DNA of 8,564 nucleotides from Verrucomicrobiota bacterium (GCA_023410155.1 JAEYQF010000362.1:1-8564); one strand, 5' to 3'. Counted from the stretch's first letter, positions 1 to 5,806 are shown. Translations and numbers: made by a program. The notes: generated by a model not told the origin, from the letters alone.

Positions 1-19
1 GACCAACCGATGAAAGGTG

Positions 20-67
20 AACCGCGGGCACGCAACGGCGAAGCAGCCGTTGCGCGGCCCGCGGGTT
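20..67 (-). terminator. Strong hairpin downstream of the cytochrome c gene
   Basis: The arms at 20-39 and 46-67 pair over a 9-bp perfect inner stem (CGCAACGGC with GCCGTTGCG) around a 6-base loop at 40-45. After a small bulge the pairing continues for another 8 bp of CCGCGGGC-type sequence and then 2 bp. The structure begins ten bases beyond the stop codon of the minus-strand cytochrome gene, which is where an intrinsic terminator would lie. On the minus strand the stem is followed by CACCTTTC and not a real T-run, so it may be a Rho-assisted or 3'-end-protecting hairpin. It would also form in a plus-strand transcript. Confidence 0.6.
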
Positions 68-76
68 ATGGGGGTG

Positions 77-499
77 TTACTTGGTCAAAGACTTCAAATA
101 CGCGACGACTGCGCGCGCGTCGTCGGCATCGAAGCGAAACTCCGGCATCGGCGGCAACGGGCGCGAACCATCGGCGCGCGTGCCATGCTGCATGAATTGG
201 ATCGCCTGCTCCTCCGTCATCGACGGCAAGCCCGCGATGGGCGGAGCGGCGGGCGACCAAGGCATCGGCACCGTCGGCGCGAAAGGCAGCGCGGCGCCCT
301 CCAGCCAGTGGTCGCGCAGGAATTCACCGCGCTCGTTGCGCGGCGAGTGGCAGTCGGCGCATAGGCCGACGTTCTCCACCAGATATTTCCCGCGCGAGAG
401 CAGCGGATCGACCGGAGGATTCGAGGCGGAACTCGCCAGCAGGGTGGACGCGCTCAGGACAACGCAGGCGAAGAGTGGGAGTGATGTGTTGATTCTCAT
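77..499 (-). CDS. Secreted monohaem c-type cytochrome
   Basis: This 140-residue protein is a small class I-like cytochrome c that should carry electrons in the periplasm. Residues 1-23 look like a Sec signal peptide: a short basic start (MRIN) and a hydrophobic stretch, with likely cleavage near the Ser/Ala-rich segment at 22-26. The haem attachment site is CADCH at 47-51. The likely distal axial ligand is Met118 in the segment RPLPPMPEF, followed by a final amphipathic helix, VVAYLKSL, typical of the fold. The middle (residues 70-92) is rich in Pro and Ala. The ATG at 499 is the only start that keeps the whole signal peptide; no purine-rich ribosome site precedes it. It is the last gene of a probable minus-strand unit, 72 bases after the globin gene, and is followed by a strong hairpin. 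Its redox partner cannot be told from the sequence. Confidence 0.9.
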   Translation of the reverse strand: MRINTSLPLFACVVLSASTLLASSASNPPVDPLLSRGKYLVENVGLCADCHSPRNERGEFLRDHWLEGAALPFAPTVPMPWSPAAPPIAGLPSMTEEQAIQFMQHGTRADGSRPLPPMPEFRFDADDARAVVAYLKSLTK

Positions 500-571
500 G
501 GGACGTGGACAGGGAAAGGAAGAGGGCGGCAGTCATGGCTGAAAGGGGGACGGTGGGAGCGGCGCGAGGGA

Positions 572-994
572 TCACGCCACGGCTTGTTCAACGCTGCGGC
601 CGCTTTTCATCGCGTTGGCGAGCAGCGTGTAGGTTTTGGTCCACGCGCTGCGGACCTCGGGCGTGAACTCGGGACCGAGTCCCTTCTCGAGCGTCCACAG
701 CAGCGCGGATCCGACCGTCGCGTAGTGTTCGTCGCGCACTCCGTAGATGACGTGGCGCGAACCGAGCTGACGCAGCGTCGGCAGGATCGTGTCGAGCCGA
801 TCGAGGACCGAGACCGCCGTCGCGATCATGTTCATCAACTTCCGTCCTTGCTCGCGCATGTCGCCGTGGAAAAGCAGTCGCAGCGCCGGATCCAGTTCGA
901 ACAACCGCGCGTAGAACAAAGCCGAGGCTTGTTCGGCGATCGGGCCGAGCTTGATGAACGAGGTGCGGACGAGGGCGATTTCCTGCGGATTCAT
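572..994 (-). CDS. Single-domain bacterial haemoglobin (globin)
   Basis: The 140-residue product is a complete globin of the Vitreoscilla haemoglobin/flavohaemoglobin-head type without a reductase domain. Such proteins bind oxygen and often detoxify nitric oxide in the cytoplasm. Visible landmarks by comparison with Vitreoscilla globin are Tyr28 (B10), Phe42 (CD1), Gln49 (E7, in MREQGRKLM) and the proximal His81 (F8, in SRHVIYGV), followed by the G and H helices (HYATVGSALLW, WTKTYTLLANAM). The open frame runs upstream to 1408, but globin homology begins at the ATG at 994, and the added residues are Arg/Pro-rich translation of the neighbouring gene and repeat region. The 5' flank on the minus strand is a pyrimidine run (CTCCTCCCTCCTCC), with no Shine-Dalgarno core. 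It sits 65 bases after a small membrane-protein gene and 72 bases before a cytochrome c gene, so co-transcription is likely. Confidence 0.93.
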   Translation of the reverse strand: MNPQEIALVRTSFIKLGPIAEQASALFYARLFELDPALRLLFHGDMREQGRKLMNMIATAVSVLDRLDTILPTLRQLGSRHVIYGVRDEHYATVGSALLWTLEKGLGPEFTPEVRSAWTKTYTLLANAMKSGRSVEQAVA

Positions 995-1059
995 GGCGAG
1001 TTGAAGGAGGAGGGAGGAGTCAGGACGAAAGCGGGCGGGACCAGACGGCGGTGCGTCGA

Positions 1060-1257
1060 TCAGGCGGCGAGCCCGAGACGCTCGTTCGTGCGGCGCGGCG
1101 TGGCGATCAGCGGCCGCGGGCGGCGGCGATAATCCGTGTAGAACAGGAAGCCGAGCGCGGCAGAGAAAAGGCAGGAGCCCGTGATTTCGACGCTGAGCGG
1201 CAGCACCACGAGAGCGGTGAAGGCAGCGGCGAGGGCGAGGACGAGGGACAGTTTCAT
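1060..1257 (-). CDS. Small two-helix membrane protein, function unknown
   Basis: A 65-residue hypothetical protein whose family I do not recognise. Residues 3-22 (LSLVLALAAAFTALVVLPL) and about 25-41 (ITGSCLFSAALGFLFYT) look like two membrane-spanning helices. They are followed by a strongly basic tail (YRRRPRP, then TPRRTNER) that should be cytoplasmic, giving both ends inside. The ATG at 1257 is chosen because it starts right before the first helix; an in-frame extension to 1392 would translate repeat DNA. No Shine-Dalgarno core is seen. It is the first gene of a likely unit with the globin and cytochrome c, 65 bases apart from the globin. The segment 48-81 bases upstream holds a palindromic element also found upstream of the secreted protein encoded at 2274-3281. 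A role linked to globin or respiration is inference from position only. Confidence 0.65.
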   Translation of the reverse strand: MKLSLVLALAAAFTALVVLPLSVEITGSCLFSAALGFLFYTDYRRRPRPLIATPRRTNERLGLAA

Positions 1258-1305
1258 GACAAGGGATGTGTTGATGCCGCTGAGAATGCCACAGGCCGAA
1301 AATTT

Positions 1306-1338
1306 GCGGTATGGGCCGCCCGGGGTGGGCCGATCGGC
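1306..1338 (-). promoter_or_regulatory. Shared 33-bp palindromic upstream element, copy A
   Basis: These 33 bases match 3327-3359 at 29 positions, including an uninterrupted 19-bp match (1320-1338 with 3341-3359). The element ends 48 bases upstream of the ATG at 1257; copy B ends 45 bases upstream of the ATG at 3281, in the same orientation. Here the right end is a 16-bp perfect palindrome, TGGGCCGATCGGCCCA, at 1326-1341. ATGGGCCG at 1311-1318 is also inverted relative to CGGCCCAT at 1335-1342. The fixed position relative to the start codon suggests a promoter or operator element. A dispersed repeat that happened to land upstream of both genes is the alternative. Confidence 0.55.
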
Positions 1339-1470
1339 CCATGCCAAAGCCCGGCCCGAGTCGGGACTGAGTGCGGACCACGTCGCGCCCACGTGCGTCC
1401 CGAGTCATGCCAAGATGCGCACCGGATCACGCCAAAGAGCGCACCGACCCGCGCCAAAGTGCGGACCACG
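1339..1470 (+). repeat. Degenerate 11/22-bp tandem array 1
   Basis: The 132 bases divide without indels into six 22-bp units, or twelve 11-bp half units. Unit starts are 1339, 1361, 1383, 1405, 1427 and 1449. The first half unit tends to TCRYGCCAAAG and the second to TGCGGACCACG. The 12-mer GTGCGGACCACG occurs exactly at 1371-1382 and 1459-1470, 88 bases (four units) apart. The period is not a multiple of three, so the array is not under coding constraint. A similar array with the same GTGCGGACC core lies at 6642-6762. It fills much of the space between the divergent membrane-protein/globin unit and the response regulator at 1584. Confidence 0.7.
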
Positions 1471-1583
1471 CCGCGGCCGTGAGCGGCGCGTTTCCCCAGT
1501 CGCAAAGCGAGAATCGAGAAGGAAAAACTCGATGACTTGCCTCGGCTTTACTTCGCGGCAGCCCATCGCCAGCTTCGCGTTTC

Positions 1584-2216
1584 GTGAAGCGTATCCTGGT
1601 GATCGACGACGAGGCGAAACTGCGGAAGCAGTTTTCCGCGCTCCTTTCGCTGGAAGGGTTTTCCGTCATCGAGGCGCGCAACGGGCGCGAAGGCGTGGAG
1701 CTCGCACAGCGCGAACAACCCGACCTCGTGCTCTGCGATATCACGATGCCGGAGATGAATGGTCACCGCGTGATCGAGACGCTGCGCGCCGACGCGAAGA
1801 CGGCGCACCTCCCGTTTATTTTCCTGACGGGTTGGAGCGAGCGCGGCGATGTGCGCACGGGCATGAACCTCGGCGCCGACGATTATCTCACGAAGCCGGT
1901 CGACCCGGATGAGCTGATCACCGCCGTGAAGACGCGTCTGCGCCGGGCCGAAGCGACGGTGCCCGCGGCTGCCAAACCCGTGAATGGATCTTCGCCTGCA
2001 GAGCCGCAGCCCGCCGCGCTGGAATCACTTGGTCTCACGCCGCGCGAGGCGGAGATCTTGTTCTGGGTGGCGCAGGGAAAAACGAATCCCGAGATCGCGA
2101 CGATCCTCGGGATCGGCCTCACAACGGTGAAAAAACACCTCGAAAGCACCTTCGCCAAACTTGGCGTCGAAAACCGCACCAGCGCCGCCGCGATGGCGCT
2201 GGAGAAGTTGCGGTAA
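1584..2216 (+). CDS. Orphan response regulator, REC plus LuxR-type HTH (NarL/FixJ-like)
   Basis: This 210-residue two-domain transcription regulator has a receiver domain at about 2-122. It carries the acidic pocket Asp8/Asp9, the phosphoacceptor Asp52 (in LVLCDITMPEMNG), the switch Thr82 (FLTG) and Lys104 (LTKPVDPDE). A Pro/Ala-rich linker at about 124-146 leads to a LuxR-type helix-turn-helix at 149-208 (LTPREAEILFWVAQGKTNPE, then TTVKKHLESTFAKLGV). All key receiver residues are present, so it is probably phosphorylated by a histidine kinase encoded elsewhere. The start is a GTG at 1584: the in-frame stop at 1533 allows no ATG upstream, and this start falls exactly at the first receiver beta strand. 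No Shine-Dalgarno core is seen. It is divergent from the membrane-protein/globin/cytochrome unit, which is a possible target by position only. Confidence 0.93.
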   Translation: MKRILVIDDEAKLRKQFSALLSLEGFSVIEARNGREGVELAQREQPDLVLCDITMPEMNGHRVIETLRADAKTAHLPFIFLTGWSERGDVRTGMNLGADDYLTKPVDPDELITAVKTRLRRAEATVPAAAKPVNGSSPAEPQPAALESLGLTPREAEILFWVAQGKTNPEIATILGIGLTTVKKHLESTFAKLGVENRTSAAAMALEKLR

Positions 2217-2224
2217 ACAAGAAC

Positions 2225-2248
2225 GCGCCGACGAATTGTCGTCGACGC
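2225..2248 (+). terminator. Imperfect hairpin after the first response regulator
   Basis: GCGCCGACGA (2225-2234) pairs with TCGTCGACGC (2239-2248) as a 10-bp stem with one C-A mismatch and the four-base loop ATTG. It starts nine bases after the response-regulator stop. No T-run follows, so intrinsic termination would be weak. The position between two convergent genes supports a 3'-end role. Confidence 0.45.
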
Positions 2249-2264
2249 GAGCGGATCCCGCAGG

Positions 2265-2284
2265 ATCGGAAGATCACTTCCGAT
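2265..2284 (-). terminator. Perfect hairpin overlapping the stop codon of the secreted-protein gene
   Basis: ATCGGAAG (2265-2272) and CTTCCGAT (2277-2284) form a perfect 8-bp stem with loop ATCA. The minus-strand stop codon (2274-2276) lies in the loop. No T-run follows on either strand. It could protect or define the 3' ends of the two convergent transcripts, or be a chance palindrome; the short GATCC/GGATC inverted repeat next to it (2254-2267) adds further structure. Confidence 0.35.
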
Positions 2285-3281
2285 AGTCGAAGCCCGGTTG
2301 GGCGGGGCGGACGGGGAGGTTGGCGGGGAGGCGGCCGATCACGAGTTCCCGCGTGGCTTGGAAATATACGCGGTCGTTAACGCTGCGGTGCCAGGCGGCG
2401 CGGGCTTTCTTGTAGTCGACATAGGGCAGGCTCCAGGTGTGGCCCACGATCTTGCCGGTGGCGGGATCGACGATGATCCCGATCACGCCGACGCCGGCGC
2501 CGCCGGTGAGGGCCGCGGAGCGGAGTTTTTTGGAGCGCGGCGAATCCGGACGCGCGAGCCAACGTGTGTCGATCTGCGCGGCGTTGAATTTGGCCGCGTG
2601 GGCGGTGCCGGCCGGCGCGGGACGCGTGTGCCCGGTCGAGCTGCTGTCGAGCACGGTGACTTCGTAAACGAGTTTGCCGGTGAGCTTCGGGACAATCTTG
2701 CGGTGCGCGGATTTCGTCTGCGCGTCGACGACGGCGGTGTAGGGCTTCGGTTTCGGGTTCACCGCGACGACGATCATCGTGTGCCCCTTGTCGCCCGTTT
2801 CCTTCTTATACCAGATCGAGGCGATATCGCCGGGGCGCACGTCTTTCATTTTCGTGAGGCGGTGCGTGAAGCCGACGCGGTTCTTGATGGCCGAGTAGTA
2901 GAGGACGGGGTTGGGGCTGGCGGTGGCTTTGATCCCGCCAGTGCGGGGGTGCAGGATGCGGTGATTCTTCCAATCCCAGCCGTAGGTGCTGCGGAGGAGG
3001 TGGGTGACGAATGGCGCACATGTGGTGCGGTTTCGCGGAAGGATTTTCTTCTTCGAATGCGCAAGGCGGAAGAACGAGGAGTCGGTGGGCGAATCCCACG
3101 AGCCGCCGTAGGTGTTGAGGAACACGTCGCCTTCGAAAAATTTCCCGGAGGCGTGCGCGAGGAGCATCTGCTCGACGAGGGTTTCGCCGCGATCGAGGTG
3201 GGCGACGGAGCGTGCGCCGAACGCGGACGCAGCGGCGGCGAGGAGAGATGAGGTAAGGATAAGGAGGCGAGGGAAGGTCAT
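2274..3281 (-). CDS. Secreted protein with cysteine-peptidase-like Cys/His arrangement
   Basis: A 335-residue exported protein that I do not recognise as a named family. Residues 1-22 form a clear signal peptide (basic start, LLILTSSLLAAAASA core, cleavage near SAFGA). The mature part has Cys88 in TTCAPFVTHLLRS at the start of a helix, then a PGDI turn (150-153) leading to KGHTMIVVAV with His167, and Asp212 in VTVLDSSSTGH. A Cys at a helix start followed by PGD and a strand-borne His is the order seen in NlpC/P60- and CHAP-type cell-wall peptidases or amidases. That similarity is by pattern only. The C-terminal half (about 258-335) includes a Gly-rich GGAGVGVIGI strand and RELVIGRLP near the end. 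The ATG at 3281 is chosen because it begins the signal peptide; the frame continues upstream through promoter DNA. The same 33-bp element found upstream of the membrane-protein gene lies 45 bases upstream. Confidence 0.8.
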   Translation of the reverse strand: MTFPRLLILTSSLLAAAASAFGARSVAHLDRGETLVEQMLLAHASGKFFEGDVFLNTYGGSWDSPTDSSFFRLAHSKKKILPRNRTTCAPFVTHLLRSTYGWDWKNHRILHPRTGGIKATASPNPVLYYSAIKNRVGFTHRLTKMKDVRPGDIASIWYKKETGDKGHTMIVVAVNPKPKPYTAVVDAQTKSAHRKIVPKLTGKLVYEVTVLDSSSTGHTRPAPAGTAHAAKFNAAQIDTRWLARPDSPRSKKLRSAALTGGAGVGVIGIIVDPATGKIVGHTWSLPYVDYKKARAAWHRSVNDRVYFQATRELVIGRLPANLPVRPAQPGFDYRK

Positions 3282-3326
3282 GGCTGAAGCGGTGGACGTG
3301 TTCAGCATGCCGGAATCTCCAGCGCC

Positions 3327-3359
3327 GCGAAATGGGCCAGCCGGGGTGGGCCGATCGGC
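3327..3359 (-). promoter_or_regulatory. Shared 33-bp upstream element, copy B
   Basis: This is the second copy of the element at 1306-1338 (29 of 33 identical), located 45 bases before the ATG of the secreted protein. The core palindrome is shorter here, GCCGATCGGC at 3350-3359, because the flank reads GGCTAA and not GGCCCA. Between element and start codon both copies also have a GGCAT triplet region and AACACRTCC on the minus strand (here 3294-3302), but with different spacing. The rest of the 178-base gap 3282-3459 shows no gene. Confidence 0.5.
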
Positions 3360-3459
3360 TAAGGGAGGCTCACCCAGAACCCGATCATCCTCGAGTCCGC
3401 TTCGGCGCGGCCGGGAGAAGGGAGCGGAGAACGACGACGCAGACCGCTCGCGCACAAAC

Positions 3460-4347
3460 TCAGTCAGCGAGCAACTGCTCGCAGAGGGCGATGAGCCGGG
3501 CCCGCAGCGGTTCGCCGCGGTTGGCAAAGGTGCGCTGGTGCTGCTCGTATTCACTTTTCCCTGACACGGTCTCGATCGCGATCGGAGAAAAGCCCAGCGC
3601 GCGCAAATCGTAGGGACTCGCACGCATGTCGATCTCGCGGATGTCGCGGGCGAGCTCGAAGCAGTCGGCGATCAATTCGGACGGCGTGAACGGCGCGAGT
3701 TTGAACGCCCACTTGTAGAGATCCATGTTGGCGTGCAGGCAGCCGCGCTGTTCGAGTTGTGGTGTCGTCTCGCGCGTGGGCTGGTGGCGATTGAGCGGCC
3801 GGGCCGGTGCGGTGAAGAAGCGAAACGCATCAAAATGCGAGCAGCAGATCGCGCTGCCTTCCACGATCCGAGCGAGCTCGGCGGGCGCGAAGCGCAGGGG
3901 CCAGGCATTGTGCCGCGTTTCTTCCGGTGTCTGCCGATAAACCATCGCCCACTCGTGAAGGCCGTAGCAGCCGAAGAACGCGGGGCGCGTCTGCATCCCG
4001 CGGAGCAGGTCGCGCAACCAGAGGACAAATTCCCGCCGATGATCCGGCAGGGTGCCGGGCTCGATGCACACGCCCTCCGCGGTCTCGCGATACTCCGGCC
4101 AGCGCAGGAAGGCCCGCGCCTCCTCGCCCTCGAGCAGGACACCGGGGCCCGGATGCCACCGCCGCAGCCACGCGGGCCGGAAGGCATAGTAGCTGAAAAG
4201 GAAATCGTAGACCGGATGTTTCTCGCCGCGCGCCGCGCGCGCCTGATGTGGATCGGTCCACGCGCGCACGCGCATCTCATGCGCGCGCTGGCGCTCGCGC
4301 CAGAGTGGCGCGGCCAGCAGCGGAAGCGGAGTGGCGGCCGGAGACAT
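3460..4347 (-). CDS. Conserved protein of the family often labelled '3-methyladenine DNA glycosylase'; function unproven
   Basis: The 295-residue product matches, from memory, a family found mainly in actinobacteria and some Verrucomicrobia that automatic annotation calls 3-methyladenine DNA glycosylase. Characteristic blocks are HPVYDFLFSYYAFRPAWLRR (44-63), WHPGPGVLLEG (64-74), GCYGLHEWAMVYR (126-138), ICCSHFDAFRFFT (167-179), GCLHANMDLYKWAFKL (202-217), and ELARDIREIDMRASPYDL (231-248). The many invariant His, Trp, Tyr and Asp residues suggest an enzyme. I see no helix-hairpin-helix-GPD motif of AlkA or Tag type, so the glycosylase label is doubtful. No signal peptide or membrane helix is visible. 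The ATG at 4347 is used; another in-frame ATG lies four codons upstream at 4359. The gene follows the aminotransferase gene by 41 bases on the same strand, implying one transcript. The open frame extends back through the aminotransferase gene in another register, which is a shadow. Confidence 0.8.
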   Translation of the reverse strand: MSPAATPLPLLAAPLWRERQRAHEMRVRAWTDPHQARAARGEKHPVYDFLFSYYAFRPAWLRRWHPGPGVLLEGEEARAFLRWPEYRETAEGVCIEPGTLPDHRREFVLWLRDLLRGMQTRPAFFGCYGLHEWAMVYRQTPEETRHNAWPLRFAPAELARIVEGSAICCSHFDAFRFFTAPARPLNRHQPTRETTPQLEQRGCLHANMDLYKWAFKLAPFTPSELIADCFELARDIREIDMRASPYDLRALGFSPIAIETVSGKSEYEQHQRTFANRGEPLRARLIALCEQLLAD

Positions 4348-4388
4348 GCCGCGGAGCATGCGCTGCGCGCCGGACCGCGCAAGCGCCC

Positions 4389-5711
4389 CTACACGGCGAT
4401 CGCACGCGCGGCCGGGCTGCAGAGCTCGCGCGCCGCTGTGATGGCTTGGGCGACCTTGGCCGCCGCCGCGCGACACATCGCCGGCGTGTGCGAACTCATC
4501 ACCTGGAGCCGGAATCGCGCGGTCGCGCGAGATACGGCGGGATATTCGATGAGATTCGTCACCACGCCTGCGTCGGCCAGCAGACGGACCGCAGTGCGTG
4601 CGACGTCGTCGCGGCCGATGAGCACCGGCACCATCGGGGCGGGGCGGCCCATCAGCTCGATGTTTCGTTGCGAGAGCTCTTCGCGCAACACTGCCACCGC
4701 GCCCGCGAGTTGCCGGCGGCGTTGCGCGCCCTCTTCCGAGCGCACCAGCTGCAGGGCTGCGTGCGCGATCGCCACCTGAAGCGGCGAGATGGCGCTGCTG
4801 AATGTCGTCGAGGGCGACAGGTGCCGCAGATACTCGCGAATCTCGCGGCGATGCGTGGCGACGAAGCCTCCGTTGGTGGCAAAGGTCTTCGAAAACGTGC
4901 CGATCACGAGATCGATCTTCCCGAGCATGCCTTGGCGGCCGAGTTCGCCCGTGCCATCCGTGCCGTTGCACCCGAAGTCGTGCGCCACGTCGACGACGAG
5001 CATCGCGTTGAACTCCCGGCAGAGTCTCTGAAACGCCGCCAGATCGGGCGAGTCTGCGTCCATCGAGAACAAGCTTTCCGTGACCAGCAGGATCCCGCCG
5101 CGCGGATCGCGAGCGCGGATGGCCCCGAGCTTGAGCCGGGCGTGGTTCACGTCGAGATGGCGAAAAACATGGACCTGCCTCGTTGAGGCGGCGGCACCTT
5201 CGTGGAGGCAATTATGGGCGAGCTGGTCGATCACGACATGGTCGGTTTCGCGCACCAGTCCGCGGAGCAATCCGTAACCCGCCGCCCAACCGGTGGGCGA
5301 GAGCACCACATACGGCATCTGCAGGTATTCGCCGATGAGTTCGCACAGCGGTTCGCACAATGACACGCCCCCCGCCAGCGTCGGAGAGCCGCCGCTGTGC
5401 ACTCCGTAGCGGTCCATCGCGTCCAGCGCCGCTTCTCGGATGGCGGGATGGGTGGCGAGCCCCAGATAGTCCTGCGACGCGAAATTTATCCCGTGGGTGA
5501 CCTGTCCGTCGGCGTGTTGGACCGAGGTCTCGGCGCCCGGCGTCGCCAGCAATTGTTTCCCATAGGGGAAACCGCCTTGGGCAACGCGCGCATCATACCA
5601 GGCGCAAAACGCCTTGGCCTTGTCTGCCAGATCTGGCCCGGGATGAGTGAGATAGTCCTGGATGCTGCCACCCAGAGGGTTGGCCGCGCGAGCGGTGGGA
5701 AACGGGTTCAT
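4389..5711 (-). CDS. PLP-dependent aminotransferase, alpha-oxoamine synthase type
   Basis: This 440-residue class II fold-type I PLP enzyme resembles 8-amino-7-oxononanoate synthase, serine palmitoyltransferase and CqsA-like enzymes. These join an amino acid to an acyl thioester with loss of CO2. Visible landmarks are NFASQDYLGL (76-85), GVHSGGSPTLAGG (103-115), the TESLFSMDAD segment (211-220), DVAHDFG (241-247) with the cofactor-contacting Asp241 and His244, and GTFSKTFATNGG (271-282) with the Schiff-base Lys275. The usual DEAHSxG motif is changed to DVAHDFG, so the substrate may differ from that of BioF or SPT. Two starts are possible: the ATG at 5711 used here, and one 21 codons upstream at 5774, which has a weak AGGCGG nine bases before it. 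The extra residues are low in family-like character. It is divergent from the response regulator at 5949 and lies first in a two-gene unit. The true substrate cannot be told. Confidence 0.88.
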   Translation of the reverse strand: MNPFPTARAANPLGGSIQDYLTHPGPDLADKAKAFCAWYDARVAQGGFPYGKQLLATPGAETSVQHADGQVTHGINFASQDYLGLATHPAIREAALDAMDRYGVHSGGSPTLAGGVSLCEPLCELIGEYLQMPYVVLSPTGWAAGYGLLRGLVRETDHVVIDQLAHNCLHEGAAASTRQVHVFRHLDVNHARLKLGAIRARDPRGGILLVTESLFSMDADSPDLAAFQRLCREFNAMLVVDVAHDFGCNGTDGTGELGRQGMLGKIDLVIGTFSKTFATNGGFVATHRREIREYLRHLSPSTTFSSAISPLQVAIAHAALQLVRSEEGAQRRRQLAGAVAVLREELSQRNIELMGRPAPMVPVLIGRDDVARTAVRLLADAGVVTNLIEYPAVSRATARFRLQVMSSHTPAMCRAAAAKVAQAITAARELCSPAARAIAV

Positions 5712-5786
5712 TAGCGGGTGTTGATCGACCGGGCTGGAGCCGGAGCGCAGAGGCAGAAGCTTGGAGGATGCCATCTGGCCAGTCCG

Positions 5787-5806
5787 CCTATCGCCCTAAC
5801 GATAAG
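5787..5806. promoter_or_regulatory. Short inverted repeat upstream of the aminotransferase gene
   Basis: CCTATCG (5787-5793) and CGATAAG (5800-5806) are inverted around a six-base spacer (one position is a wobble mismatch). It lies just upstream of the earlier possible start at 5774, where an operator could act. Evidence is position and symmetry only. Confidence 0.25.

Larger units (their letters stand above)
1258..1583. other. 326-base divergent intergenic region
   Basis: No credible gene is present; the open frames across it are Arg/Pro-rich and arise from the repeats. From left to right it holds the leader of the minus-strand unit (including ATCAACACATC on the minus strand at 1265-1275), the shared palindromic element (1306-1341), the 22-bp array (1339-1470) and a less repetitive stretch up to 1583 that should contain the response-regulator promoter. 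The last stretch has a small 6-bp inverted repeat (ATCGAG at 1513-1518, CTCGAT at 1528-1533). I see no convincing -35/-10 pair for either direction. Confidence 0.6.

Noticed and set aside
481..495. An FNR-type site (TTGAT-N4-ATCAA) near the cytochrome and globin genes
   Set aside because: TTGAT occurs at 489-493 and 1271-1275, but neither has the matching ATCAA half-site at the right spacing.
324..575. An 83-residue minus-strand frame starting near 575 with a hydrophobic beginning
   Set aside because: It overlaps the cytochrome gene out of frame; the CADCH motif and signal peptide are in the 77-499 frame.
995..1408. N-terminal extension of the globin frame to 278 residues
   Set aside because: The extra part is Arg/Pro-rich, overlaps a better small membrane-protein gene in another frame and crosses the repeat region; globin homology starts at 994.
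1339..1470. A possible CRISPR array
   Set aside because: The units are contiguous 11/22-bp blocks with no unique spacers, poor identity between units and no cas genes nearby.
2298..3251. A 317-residue plus-strand open frame
   Set aside because: It is the antisense of the secreted-protein gene, with low-complexity Gly/Ala/Arg content and no recognisable domain.
3733..5186. Two long plus-strand open frames (3733-4779 and 4248-5186)
   Set aside because: They are antisense shadows of the aminotransferase and its downstream gene, a common effect of high GC content; neither shows any family motif.
4348..5211. A 583-residue fusion frame covering the 3-methyladenine-family gene and upstream DNA
   Set aside because: The upstream half is an Arg-rich out-of-frame reading of the aminotransferase gene, which has clear catalytic motifs in its own frame.
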